Shown here: positions 56,801 to 63,700 of the stretch, piece after piece
How positions within the stretch are numbered: the first letter of the stretch is position 1
How the letters are laid out: every line of letters begins with the position of its first letter
NCBI GenBank assembly: GCA_024036415.1
Contig: JAMWET010000768.1
Location: 94,501-158,500, forward strand
Origin: Prochilodus magdalenae
Lineage: Eukaryota > Chordata > Actinopteri > Characiformes > Prochilodontidae
Reading direction: 5' to 3'
Length of the DNA: 64,000 nucleotides
Notes under the pieces: generated by a model
Databases searched by the model: none
What the model was told of the DNA's origin: nothing
The model's input: only the letters and a program-made list of their open reading frames with translations
Program-made: the position numbers and the translations under genes

Positions 56801-57080
56801 TATCTAGCACGGCTGAAGGAACTGGGCAGAACCATTCAAAGGATTAATAGGAGCGACATGCATTAAAAATGACATGTAATACAATACAAACATAAATAAA
56901 TAACCGCTAATCCGCACACTTGCTCGGCAGGGCTGGGTAACGTTCGCGTTAGCTACGGTAAGCTAGTTAGCTAGCTATGCTAACTTTGCTACGATGCAAG
57001 TAAACGGCCGTTTCTATCTTCACCTGGAAAGGGTTGCTGAAGTCCGGGTCCGCAAAAGGGTTGCTGTCAAAATCCGACAT
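21831..57080 (-). CDS. scamp1: Secretory carrier-associated membrane protein 1 (complete, nine exons)
   Basis: Minus-strand exons: 57024-57080, 36810-36887, 35519-35629, 28893-29004, 27626-27754, 23361-23520, 22396-22497, 22123-22240 and 21831-21980. All introns are GT/AG and all junctions are in phase. The sum is 1017 bp, or 338 aa plus TGA, the length of mammalian SCAMP1. The start [19 protein letters not shown] carries two NPF motifs, with a third (YNPF) near residue 38. These are EH-domain ligands used in endocytosis. A charged coiled coil (residues about 85-118, [17 protein letters not shown]) is followed by the conserved RKNNWPPLP and four membrane segments (about 155-176, 184-204, 218-243, 262-284). 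The cytosolic E peptide [11 protein letters not shown] lies between segments 2 and 3. The tail ends KEQF. SCAMPs act in post-Golgi and recycling vesicle traffic. Intron 1 is 20.1 kb. Confidence 0.97.
22870..23165. repeat. Degenerate GGGTTAGGG-rich minisatellite (scamp1 intron 6)
   Basis: About 290 bp of irregular units such as GTAAATGTAGGGGTTAGGGT. TTAGGG occurs many times but is separated by TTTAGTGTAAATGTA spacers, giving a loose period of about 22-26 bp. It resembles interstitial telomere-like sequence but is not a pure telomere array. Confidence 0.8.
23215..23272. repeat. (AAT)n microsatellite
   Basis: About nineteen AAT/ATA trinucleotides in scamp1 intron 6, immediately beside the TTAGGG-like minisatellite. 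Confidence 0.95.
24455..24987 (+). mobile_element. Tc1/mariner deletion derivative, copy B (scamp1 intron 5)
   Basis: 533 bp, the same length as copy A, with TA on both sides (24453-24454 and 24988-24989). The left terminus is CAGGGGTTGGGCAATG and the right terminus is mutated to CCAACCTCAG. The internal deletion joins CGAACC to TCCACCAGCATCACG, exactly as in copies A and C. The transposase remnant reads on the plus strand, antisense to scamp1. Confidence 0.9.
24640..24804 (+). pseudogene. 54-codon N-terminal remnant of Tc1 transposase (copy B)
   Basis: [20 protein letters not shown] continues into a helix-turn-helix ([19 protein letters not shown]) and stops at TAG at the same place as in copy A. 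The two peptides differ at a few positions, yet both are free of stops and frameshifts. The catalytic domain is deleted. Confidence 0.75.
29317..29840 (-). mobile_element. Tc1/mariner deletion derivative, copy C (scamp1 intron 3)
   Basis: 524 bp, flanked by TA at 29315-29316 and 29841-29842, with the same ends and same internal junction as copies A and B. It has small extra deletions: the helix-turn-helix reading frame is broken near GTCACCCATAATG (several bases lost) and again near the AGCAAGACCACCAACAG region. Confidence 0.9.
31028..31530. mobile_element. MITE-like repeat, copy 3, interrupted by a SINE
   Basis: The left end is TTTACAGTGGTGGTGATGGG; the right end is CTGGTTCCCCTCACCACCA followed by ATGTAAAC. 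These form inverted repeats of each other. A SINE occupies 31263-31491 inside, so the MITE is the older insertion. Confidence 0.6.
31263..31491 (-). mobile_element. tRNA-derived SINE, copy 1
   Basis: In minus orientation: the tRNA-like head lies at the right (GTAGCTCAGCGGATAACACC-like, A box) and includes GGGGTTCAAATCCC, a B box. The body ends at the left in the conserved tail TAAGTCGCTCTGGATAAGAG, a step past which comes GCTAAATGCCATAAATGTAA. The full length is about 229 bp. Confidence 0.85.
31700..32280. mobile_element. Decayed Tc1-like element
   Basis: The conceptual fragment [15 protein letters not shown] near 32048-32095 resembles the D-x-N-x-I/T-E segment of Tc1 transposases. The outer parts (CAGGTCAGAAAAACCACCCT at the left and AGGGTGGTTTCTGACTGTAG at the right) are inverted repeats. 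It has many stops and is clearly dead. Confidence 0.5.
33784..34480. mobile_element. Foldback element, full-length-like copy 2 (scamp1 intron 3)
   Basis: It is a long imperfect palindrome. The left arm (about 33860-34060: CACTTTATAGTTCTACAG, TTCTTCAATGGTCAGGAGCC, ACCACCACAGAGCAGGTATT) is mirrored by the right arm (about 34215-34410: AATACCTGGTCTGTGGTGGT, TCATTGAAGAACAGGG, CTGTAGAACTACAAAGTGC). No coding sequence lies in the loop. It is the best copy in the window of the family also seen at 2865, 48925 and 56025. Confidence 0.75.
35168..35232. repeat. (CT)n-rich run
   Basis: TCTCTCTCTCTGTCTCTCTT-type pyrimidine tract in scamp1 intron 3. A similar shorter run is at 30517-30544. Confidence 0.9.
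36060..36260. mobile_element. Probable LINE 3' fragment
   Basis: The phrase GAACAGAATGTACATACATA followed by an ACAAAATGTAGTGGGACACA block and CTTGGAAAGAAGCAGCTTCT resembles untranslated ends of fish non-LTR retrotransposons. No reading frame remains. The identification is by recollection of the motif style, so tentative. Confidence 0.35.
37260..37625 (+). mobile_element. Probable non-LTR retrotransposon 3' end
   Basis: It ends with CTTGGCCAATAAACCTGATT followed by CTGATGA, the style of a fish LINE tail that doubles as a polyadenylation region. It is preceded by CAAATTCCCTGTGTGTGTCA. The 5' part, including any ORF, is missing, as usual for truncated LINE insertions. Located in scamp1 intron 1. 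Confidence 0.5.
38385..38436. repeat. 12-bp tandem repeat
   Basis: Four consecutive copies of CATTAATAACGG, the last one diverging to CATTAATAACGA. The array sits beside a CpG-containing segment in scamp1 intron 1. Confidence 0.9.
40099..40149. repeat. (AAT)n microsatellite
   Basis: About sixteen AAT trinucleotides with one interruption, in scamp1 intron 1, followed by AAGCACTTT-complement type sequence (AGCGCACTTTTCAT). Confidence 0.92.
41640..41887. repeat. TA/CA microsatellite cluster
   Basis: A run of TATATA variants (41650-41755), a (CA)n at 41760-41780, and a pure (TA)n of about 33 repeats at 41821-41887. Confidence 0.92.
43040..43058 (+). repeat. Homopolymer G run
   Basis: About seventeen consecutive G residues preceded by TTTTAGC in scamp1 intron 1. 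G-quadruplex-prone and hard to sequence, so its length may be inexact. A shorter G8-9 run is at about 23797-23806. Confidence 0.9.
44622..44843 (+). mobile_element. tRNA-derived SINE, copy 2
   Basis: Plus orientation. The head has an A-box-like TGGCTCAGTGGATAAGACC and a clear B box GGTTCGATTCC. The middle matches the 31263-31491 copy (CTACACCAATAAGAGTCCTG). The tail is TAAGTCACTCTGTATAAGAG then GCTAAATGCCATAAATGTAA. About 222 bp. It should not be called a tRNA gene because it has no foldable 3' half and it continues into the SINE tail. Confidence 0.88.
46440..46815. repeat. Paired dispersed repeat, copy 1
   Basis: It shares an ordered series of phrases with 48470-48855: TGCTGCTCTTGGACTGGTCA, GTAAAGCTGCTTTGGGACGA, TATGCTACAATGAGAGCACC, CCACAGCCCTGAGAAATCAT and GCATAATTG. 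It is noncoding. The element class is not recognised with confidence. Confidence 0.6.
46857..46890. repeat. (CAAA)n microsatellite
   Basis: Eight to nine ACAA/CAAA tetranucleotides directly after paired repeat copy 1. Confidence 0.95.
48470..48855. repeat. Paired dispersed repeat, copy 2
   Basis: Colinear with 46440-46815 and offset by about 2.03 kb. It shares TGCTGCTCTTGGATTGGTCA, GTAAAGCTGCTTTGTAATGA, CCACAGCCCTGAGAAATTAT and CATGACCATAACTG, with moderate divergence and an insertion of about 40-60 bp. Confidence 0.6.
48925..49215. mobile_element. Foldback element, decayed copy 3
   Basis: GTGTGTCTATTAGAGTGGAC, a CCACCGCCCCTATAATATT block and GATGGGCTACAGTCAGTCAT match the right half of the element at 33784-34480, with heavy divergence. 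Confidence 0.5.
51640..51770 (+). pseudogene. Tc1-like transposase fragment
   Basis: Conceptual peptide [18 protein letters not shown] matches the G-G-S-x-M-x-W-G-C-F segment of Tc1 transposases. A stop codon precedes it and frameshifts follow. Only this fragment is recognisable. Confidence 0.5.
53105..53820 (+). repeat. 0.7 kb polypurine (GA-rich) tract
   Basis: Nearly pure purine on the plus strand for about 700 bp: AGAGAGAGAGA, several (GAAA)n runs (about 53208-53232 and 53730-53756) and GGGAGAGAGA segments. Sits in scamp1 intron 1, where the transcribed RNA would be polypyrimidine. The Ser/Leu/Phe-rich open frames on the minus strand reflect base composition only. Confidence 0.92.
54331..54690. 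repeat. Local duplication pair with GA repeat
   Basis: GAGAATGAGTGAGGCCAATG at 54331 and GAGAATGAGTGAGGCCTATA at 54591 begin two copies of a roughly 90 bp segment continuing GTGGGCATAACA and TTTTACACTATTATT. Between them, 54490-54575 repeats sequence also present at 53143-53225 (AAATGAAAGAAATGGAGAAA, ACTATGATAGACACAAAA). The region is therefore a mosaic of short direct duplications. Confidence 0.8.
56025..56450. mobile_element. Foldback element, copy 4 (scamp1 intron 1)
   Basis: It contains AGGTGGACCAGCAAGGTAGG, GAGTGTCCAACAGAGTGGAC, CACCAGCACAACACACACTA and TGTGGTGGTCCTGTAGGGGG, the same phrases as copies 1 and 2. Confidence 0.65.
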
Positions 57081-57270
57081 GTTGAGGATGAAATGTCTTC
57101 GCCGTCCAGGAGCGATAAAACCTTTTAATAAACCCTTCAGTGAAACCTTATCAAACCCCTCTCTCACTCACTCGCGCTCTCTCTCTCTCTCCCTCCGCTA
57201 TCAGCGCTCCGTTCAACAACTGATCTCTACTGCAAAATGGCAGCGGAGGAAATGACGCCTGCGTTCCATT
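57081..57270 (-). promoter_or_regulatory. scamp1: Probable scamp1 5' UTR and promoter
   Basis: A pyrimidine-rich CT run at about 57157-57192 and a YY1-like AAAATGGCAGCGG at about 57233-57245 lie upstream of the scamp1 ATG. There is local CpG content and no TATA box. The start of transcription is not determined. Confidence 0.4.
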
Positions 57271-57357
57271 AGACTCTACAGCACAGCGGACAGACGGACA
57301 GACAAATCAATAGATAGATAGACAGACAGGTCCTCCCCCACTTACTTATGAGTTGTC

Positions 57358-57620
57358 CATTATTAATTAAATTGCTGTAAATTTAATTTAAGAGTCAACT
57401 TTGAGGTACCTAATCATTATTATGACTTTGATATAGTAAGTCATTATTATGAGTTTGAGATAGTAAGTCATTATTATGAGTTTGAGATAGTAAGTCGTTA
57501 TTTTGAGATAAATACTAAGACATTATTATGACTTTGATGTACTAAGTCGTTAGATAGGTACTAAGTATTTATCATGACTAAGATAGTAAGTCATTATTAT
57601 GGCTTTGAGATACAATTATT
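57358..57620. repeat. 27-bp repeat block, copy 1 (degenerate)
   Basis: It begins with ATTATTAATTAAATTGCTGT and CAACTTTGAGGTACCTAATC, then degenerate units of GAGATAGTAAGTCATTATTA plus TGAGTTT. The same lead-in and array occur at 59299-59757. Confidence 0.85.
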
Positions 57621-57769
57621 TTGAGGTCGGTAGTAACTCATCATTTTAAGATGCTAATTTGATATACTCAGTCATTATTTTGAGTAGCTAAGTTGTTATC
57701 TTTGGATACTAAGTTACTATTTTGCATTGTCATTTTCTCATATTTCACAGTAACATTTTTTTTAGATTA

Positions 57770-58330
57770 TATTCGACTTTGTCATTGTGCAGAGTACAGG
57801 TACAAAGCCAATGAAATGCAGTTAGCATCTAACCAGAGGTGCAAAATACATTATTATTTAAATAAAGTCTTATTGTACATGTGGTGGTATATAAATAAAT
57901 ATATAGAATGTAGGTGTACACAGAATGTGAGATAAGGGGGTGGTATATAAAATAGAATATAATTTACTATACATATATACAGTAATGAATGAAATGCAAG
58001 ATTGCACAGAGCAGCATATAATGAGCAAGTTGTAACAGTGTAAGCAATAACTACAGATATAAATAGTGCAATATGAACAGAATTGCGAATATAAATAGAA
58101 CTGTACAGGTATGAAATTCCAAAAAAAGATGCGCAGATGTCAATGAACATGTCAATCTCAAAAACATAAAGCATCTCAAAATAATCACTTAGTACGTCAT
58201 AATAATGAATTAATATCTAAAAGATATAATAGTATTTTTCACTTTAAAGTCATTATGATAACTGAGATAGTAAGTCGTTATTTTTAGTTATTTTGCTTTC
58301 TCATTTTCTCATATTTTACTGCAATATGTT
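57770..58330. repeat. AT-rich dispersed repeat with inverted 27-bp units
   Basis: It contains GCAGTTAGCATCTAACCAGA and AACTACAGATATAAATAGTG, phrases typical of fish dispersed retroelement tails. Next come inverted forms of the 27 bp unit (TCTCAAAATAATCACTTAGT at about 58172) and direct forms (GAGATAGTAAGTCGTTATTT at about 58264). No coding sequence is supported. Confidence 0.5.
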
Positions 58331-59298
58331 CATGTCAAAAACATAAAACATCTCAAAATAATGACCAAGTAACTTTATTTTGGTTTGTTACTTATTACTT
58401 ATTTTGATTGTGTACTGATTTACATTTATAAGTCTGTCAGGTATTTGTTGTCTTAGTATTTGCATTTGTAAATGTTCCTTATCCTTGAATTCATGCTGTA
58501 AGATATTTTTGAAAAAGCAATAAAGAGAAAGGGAACAAAAAAATGACCAAGTATGTCATAATAATGACTTAATATATTAAAGTCATATTAATTAGTTAGT
58601 ACTTTATTTTCATTAAATGCTTAATATTTTGCCAGTTTGGGATTGACTTATGATGGTGGAATTTTTCTACTTTTTATTCGAGTTAGTTGTATGAATGAAT
58701 TATGTAGAATTATTGAAATAACAATTGCAAATTTCCTCATGTGGGATAATAAAGGTTAAAGGCTATCTTAAATAAACTTGTGGAACTACCTTTTAACCAC
58801 TTCCAACCCTCTCCTTATGCTAGTCCGGTATTAAAATGTGTAGTTACAGATAGATGGAAAAAAGCTACATTGCTATGAAATGACTTGTAGGCGAGGTTTT
58901 GGATATTGCTTATTTTACATTTTGGGTGTCCAAAATAAAAGTGCTGCACAAATGAAAATACTCACTCCTGTCATTTCAGGAACACTACTGCCATCTAGAG
59001 GCTAACTCAGAATAATATCCTTCATTCACCAAGAACAAGATGTACAAGTGCATCTCTATAGACACTAGCAGTAGAGAGTCTTACTGAGATCTCAGTGGCT
59101 TTAAATGCGGTACTGTCGTATGAGCGTTAATGAGATCAGTAAATTAAACTTCTGCCCTGCTAGAGCTGGCCTGGACAACTGTAAAGGGTTTCACTGTGCA
59201 ACAGAAGCATCCAGAAGCAACAACAGATAGACCACTTACAGAGAAGGGCAGCCAAATGCTGAAGCACATAGCACTCCACCATCCACCATAGAGTATTT

Positions 59299-59757
59299 CC
59301 ATTATTAATTAAATTGCTGTTAAATTAATTTAAGGGTCAACTTTGAGGTACCTAATCATAATTATGACTTTGATATAGTAAGTCGTTATTTTGAGATAGA
59401 TGCATGGTCATTATTATGACTGATGTAGTAAGTTGGTATTTTGAGATAGGTACTTTATTATAAGTTTGAGATTTTAAGTCATTATTGTGAGTTTGAGATT
59501 TTAAGTCATTATTATGAGTTTGAGACAGTAAGTCATTATTATGAGTTTGAGATAGTAAGTCATTATTATGAGTTTGAGATAGTAAGTCATTATTATGAGT
59601 TTGAGATTTTAAGTCATTATTATGAGTTTGAGATAGTAAGTCATTATTATGAGTTTGAGATAGTAAGTCATTATTATGAGTTTGAGATAGTAAGTCATTA
59701 TTATGAGTTTGAGATTTTAAGTCATTATTATGAGTTTGAGATAGTAAGTCATTATTG
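59299..59757. repeat. 27-bp minisatellite, copy 2 (regular array)
   Basis: More than ten units of GAGTTTGAGATAGTAAGTC plus ATTATTAT, period 27 bp, after the same lead-in as the 57358 block. Every few units GATAGTAAG is replaced by GATTTTAAG. Because 27 is a multiple of three, the minus strand stays open as a nine-residue peptide repeat (HNNDLLSQT), which is not evidence for a gene. Confidence 0.95.
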
Positions 59758-59779
59758 TTATTAATTGGTTTCCATGACT

Positions 59780-60130
59780 GAGCAGCTGCATTCAAACCTG
59801 AGGTCACTATGCGCAAAGCGTTGGCTGAAGAGGTGTCAAACACACCGGTACTGGACGCTACAGCAGCGGAAACATCTTCTCTGGAACTCCAGTGGCCTGA
59901 CCTCAACCCCACTGAACACCTTTAGGATGAAATGCAATCTAGAACTTCTCGTCCAACATCAGTGCCTGAACTCACAAATGCTCTTTTAGATTAAATGGGT
60001 GCAAATTCCCACTCCAAGCACTTGTACAAAGCCTTCCCAGAGGAGCGAAGGGTGCACATTTGTAAGTTCGTGTTGATGGTTTTGGAATGGGATGTCCAAC
60101 ATGCTCATACAGGTGTGATGGACAGGTGTC
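59780..60130 (+). pseudogene. Tc1/mariner transposase 3' fragment
   Basis: Conceptual pieces WPDLNPTEHL, TSRPTSVPELTNALLD and ending sequence TTTTGGAATGGGATGTCCAA are those of a Tc1-type transposase C-terminus and its 3' flank. Stops interrupt it after TEHL and LLD. Only the last third of the element remains, abutting the 27 bp minisatellite. Confidence 0.7.
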
Positions 60131-60509
60131 CATCTACAGTGATTACCTAAACCAGTGACCATGATGGGACCTGCTACAATGTTTTAATGTTCAATAAATG
60201 ACAGGAGCTAAAGTCCACAGACAGACATCCGGTCAAATATTAACAGGCTGTGAAACTGGAGTGATGTCATCCCGCATGGTCCAGCAGTCGCCTTGAACTA
60301 CTTATAATGACAACGTATTATCAATAGGGCACTTCTGCTTTCAGCAGCATTCCATTTATTCCGTAATAACTTCACTTTGGAGGTCACAATACAGAACCAT
60401 GGGACGCCACTGCTCTCACACGTGACCCATTCCTGGTGAGCACAGTTAGCGAAATCAGTGAAATCCGCGGAGGCTCGGCGCGCCCTCTGCCGGACACTCA
60501 GCGGGCAAG

Positions 60510-60708
60510 ATGCGGCTAATATGGAGTCTGGCTCTGCTTCTCTGCTCCGGCTGGAGCTGCATGATGTCGGGGGCAATAGAGCCCATCTCCACCAGCATTG
60601 CCGTGGGGATAGCGGCGGCCGTCACCGGCTTTCTAGCCCGATATCAAAATGTCCTGTACTACTTCCAGGAGTGCTGCCGACCGGAATGGATCTCCTACAA
60701 CAAGACAG
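60510..60708 (+). CDS. tor1: tor1 alternative first exon, upstream (1a)
   Basis: It encodes an ER signal peptide ([20 protein letters not shown]), then [19 protein letters not shown], the hydrophobic N-terminal domain of torsin-1, and YYFQECC, matching the human LFAECC region. It ends ...ISYNKT plus one base. The donor is ACAG|GTCGGT, weak at positions +3 to +5. Frame and phase are intact and fit exon 2. Start chosen at the only ATG that gives a signal peptide; it lies in CpG-rich DNA. Confidence 0.85.
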
Positions 60709-63700
60709 GTCGGTGGTCCAATGAGCTGGTTCTAAACTCTACCTGTCTTTCTAAAATTACAGTTGGAGATTTGTTGAGTAAATATGAACACGCTAACTAA
60801 AGGTTGGTTAAAGCTTAGCTAGCATTCCACATTTTTGTTTGTAGGTTTATTTTACAAAGCTAAAGTCAACTTCCTATTCGAAATTTCTCGTTCCACCTTA
60901 ATTGGTGTAGCAGTTGCATGTAACTGCCCACACCATTTAAGGTGGCATGGGGAAATTCGAACAGGAAGCCGACTTCCATCTTCGCGTGTTTTGTTTTATC
61001 GGAAGAACTAGCTTTTAAAACAAGCAGCACAGGTGAAAAGCGCAATTCCCTACATGATTTGGATACTAATTATTAATTCCTTTTATTATTAATAATATTA
61101 TTACACTGCTAAAGGACACTCGGCGCATGGGAAATGACGTCAGCGGTCTGGTTTTCGCGCTGCGTCTCAGGAGAAAGACGTCACGAACTGGGCTTGTTTT
61201 TGGGGAAGTGGTTGTGCTGAGTTGGAACTGCAGAGCTAGTGCTTGTTTTAATAAAGCATTTTTAAATTATTCACACATATATGACTTAATAAAATTCCAA
61301 GGGGATTAGAAAAGCTATGAAAGCGCCGTGCTCGACGTTACTGAGGTATGTGGTGCTAACGAGCGCGCTGGTCGGGGCCTTTGAGCCGGTGAGCACGGTG
61401 GTGGTGGCCGGAATGGGAGCAGCAGCGCTGGGGAGAAAACTCTACTACTACCTGTATGAAGCATGCGATGAAAACTGGGTCAAGTTTAACTCCACCGGTA
61501 AGAATAAACCGAATCAGTACTGAATATGAGCCTGATGGAGCGAAGTGGCTAATGACTGAGGGATTGTCATAACTGCTTAATTAGGTTTCGATTTTCTGGA
61601 AACGTTTCCCATTCACGGTATTCCCCCGTACTCCCCGTTTAAAGGGAACGTCCAGCTTTGTTTTAGGTTTAAAAAAAAAGTCCTGGAGTTGGAAACAGTC
61701 CTGCAGAGTTGTTTGGAATGGAGTGGAAATTGCATAGAAACTTATAGGAACTTGATTTGTTTACAGTGGTGGTGGTGGGAACCAGGAGGCCCCATGTGGT
61801 GATTTTGATGGTAAAAATCAGAAAAAATAAGATTTAAGGAATATTACCATGCCTTGTGTATCCCCTTTAGCCATTTAATACTTTATACATGCTGTAAAAA
61901 AAAAAAAAAAAGCTTATCTCAAAATCACCATAAAACAGTATGTCTGGCATCTAGCCAGTGGATTCATAACTACATTAACTAATACAGCTGTGTGATTTTA
62001 GCTTTGTCAGCAAAGGTGTTTTACTGTCCAGTTGTGCCACACAAAGTACTGAATACCAGAGGAATGACACAGTGGCCTAGGTGCTGTTGCTCTGAGTGCT
62101 GTTACACACGGCAGAACAATAAATATTGCGGGTTGGAGAATTATGAGTCGTGACATTGTGGTTATATGTGTCTTTGTGTATGTATATATACACACATGCA
62201 CACAATACTTAAAAGAAGCACTTTAATAAGTGATATACATTTATATAGTCATATCAGATTATTATGACCACCCCTGGTTTGAAATGGACTCCACCCGGGA
62301 TGTCACAGATGTCATGTGTTGGGCTTGCTGCACATATAAATGAGCAAGCCCACCAGTCAGTTGTAGCAGATTGCAAAACAATGAGTAGTTTCAGTTGCTA
62401 GATTTTACAAACCCTAAAATTCGAACAAATTTGTGTTGGACTTTCTACCCCCTAAGCATTCTTCAGGTGAAGAGAACCACAGAAATTTAGAGCGCCGCAA
62501 CATTGAAATAAAGACTTGTCAATTTCAGGCTTTACAGGATTATATGGTGTGATGGTCCCTCTCAGACCACGCGTGATTTATTTTTTATTTTTTATTTTTT
62601 TTGTGGTCCTCGAGAAAACTAGAGATAACAACCCTCAATGCCTGACGAAGAACTGTAGATCGGCTGAGAAATATTAGGACAAAACTCCACAGGGCAGTTT
62701 CCTGCTCACCATCAGGAAACTGGAGATAAGGACCCTAAAGTCACCAGCCTGCTTAAGTGTTGTCTGCTCTGAAGCTTCCATGTTGTTTGTGTCGTTATGA
62801 AGTGGCCAAGCTCAAGCTTGTCATTGCCAAGTAGTAAAGTCAAGGAGTTTGTGCCACCCCTAGTATTTAAATGATTAGTGGTCTGTAATTCTCCGATTGT
62901 GTCTGGCAGGTTTGGAGAAGGATCTGCAAACTAAACTGTTTGGGCAGCATGTGGCGGCTCGTGTCGTCCTGAAGGCCGTTACGGGGTTCATGAACAACGA
63001 AAACCCCAAGAAACCGCTAGTTCTCTCCCTGCACGGCTGGACCGGCACAGGCAAGAACTTTGTGAGTCAGCTGATCGTGGAGAGCATTTACCGGAAAGGA
63101 ATGAGCAGCGGTTTTGTGCACCTGTTCACAGCCACGGCCCATTTCCCCCATGAGAAGGATTTGGAATTATACAAGGTAAGTGATGTAGAAGTTGCTTCTA
63201 GTAAAGTGTACAGATTGTGGTTGAGCTGTTGAGGCACAGTGTGATGATGTAGAGCTACACATCACCAGTGTATATTATAATACATAGTATATACTTACCG
63301 ATACTTACCCATGACTAGTCTTTACCCATTTGGGGTGAAAGAGTAATAAAAGAGTGAAACTCAGGCTTTTACTTACCTGGGCTAGTCTAACCTCTGTAGA
63401 AGGGGAGGGAGGTACAGAAATTGTACTGTGTTAATAATGTATATAGATATGTGCACATCGTATAATGACGTTAAGGACAACAAAGTCATGACCTGTAAAA
63501 TGAGTTAAATAACTGTGTATAGGGATAATCACTTGTTGCACCTGAAATGTTTTTATATTCGTTGTCCTGGTTTTACCCAAGTTAAGAATGGAATATTTTG
63601 TGGGGAGGGGCTAATTGAATATAACAGCATGCAACAGGGATAATGGGGTCATTTTGGCCCAGACCAACAGGCTAAGAGTGTGAATGACAGATCTTTGACT

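Noticed and set aside
59352..59912. 186-codon open frame of nine-residue HNNDLLSQT-type repeats
   Set aside because: It is the minus-strand reading of a 27 bp minisatellite. 27 is divisible by three, so the frame stays open without selection. No start context, signal or family match.
60458..60724. 88-codon frame starting upstream of the torsin exon 1a
   Set aside because: It is out of frame with the torsin N-terminal domain and resembles no family. The ATG at 60510 gives the signal peptide and matches exon 2 in phase.
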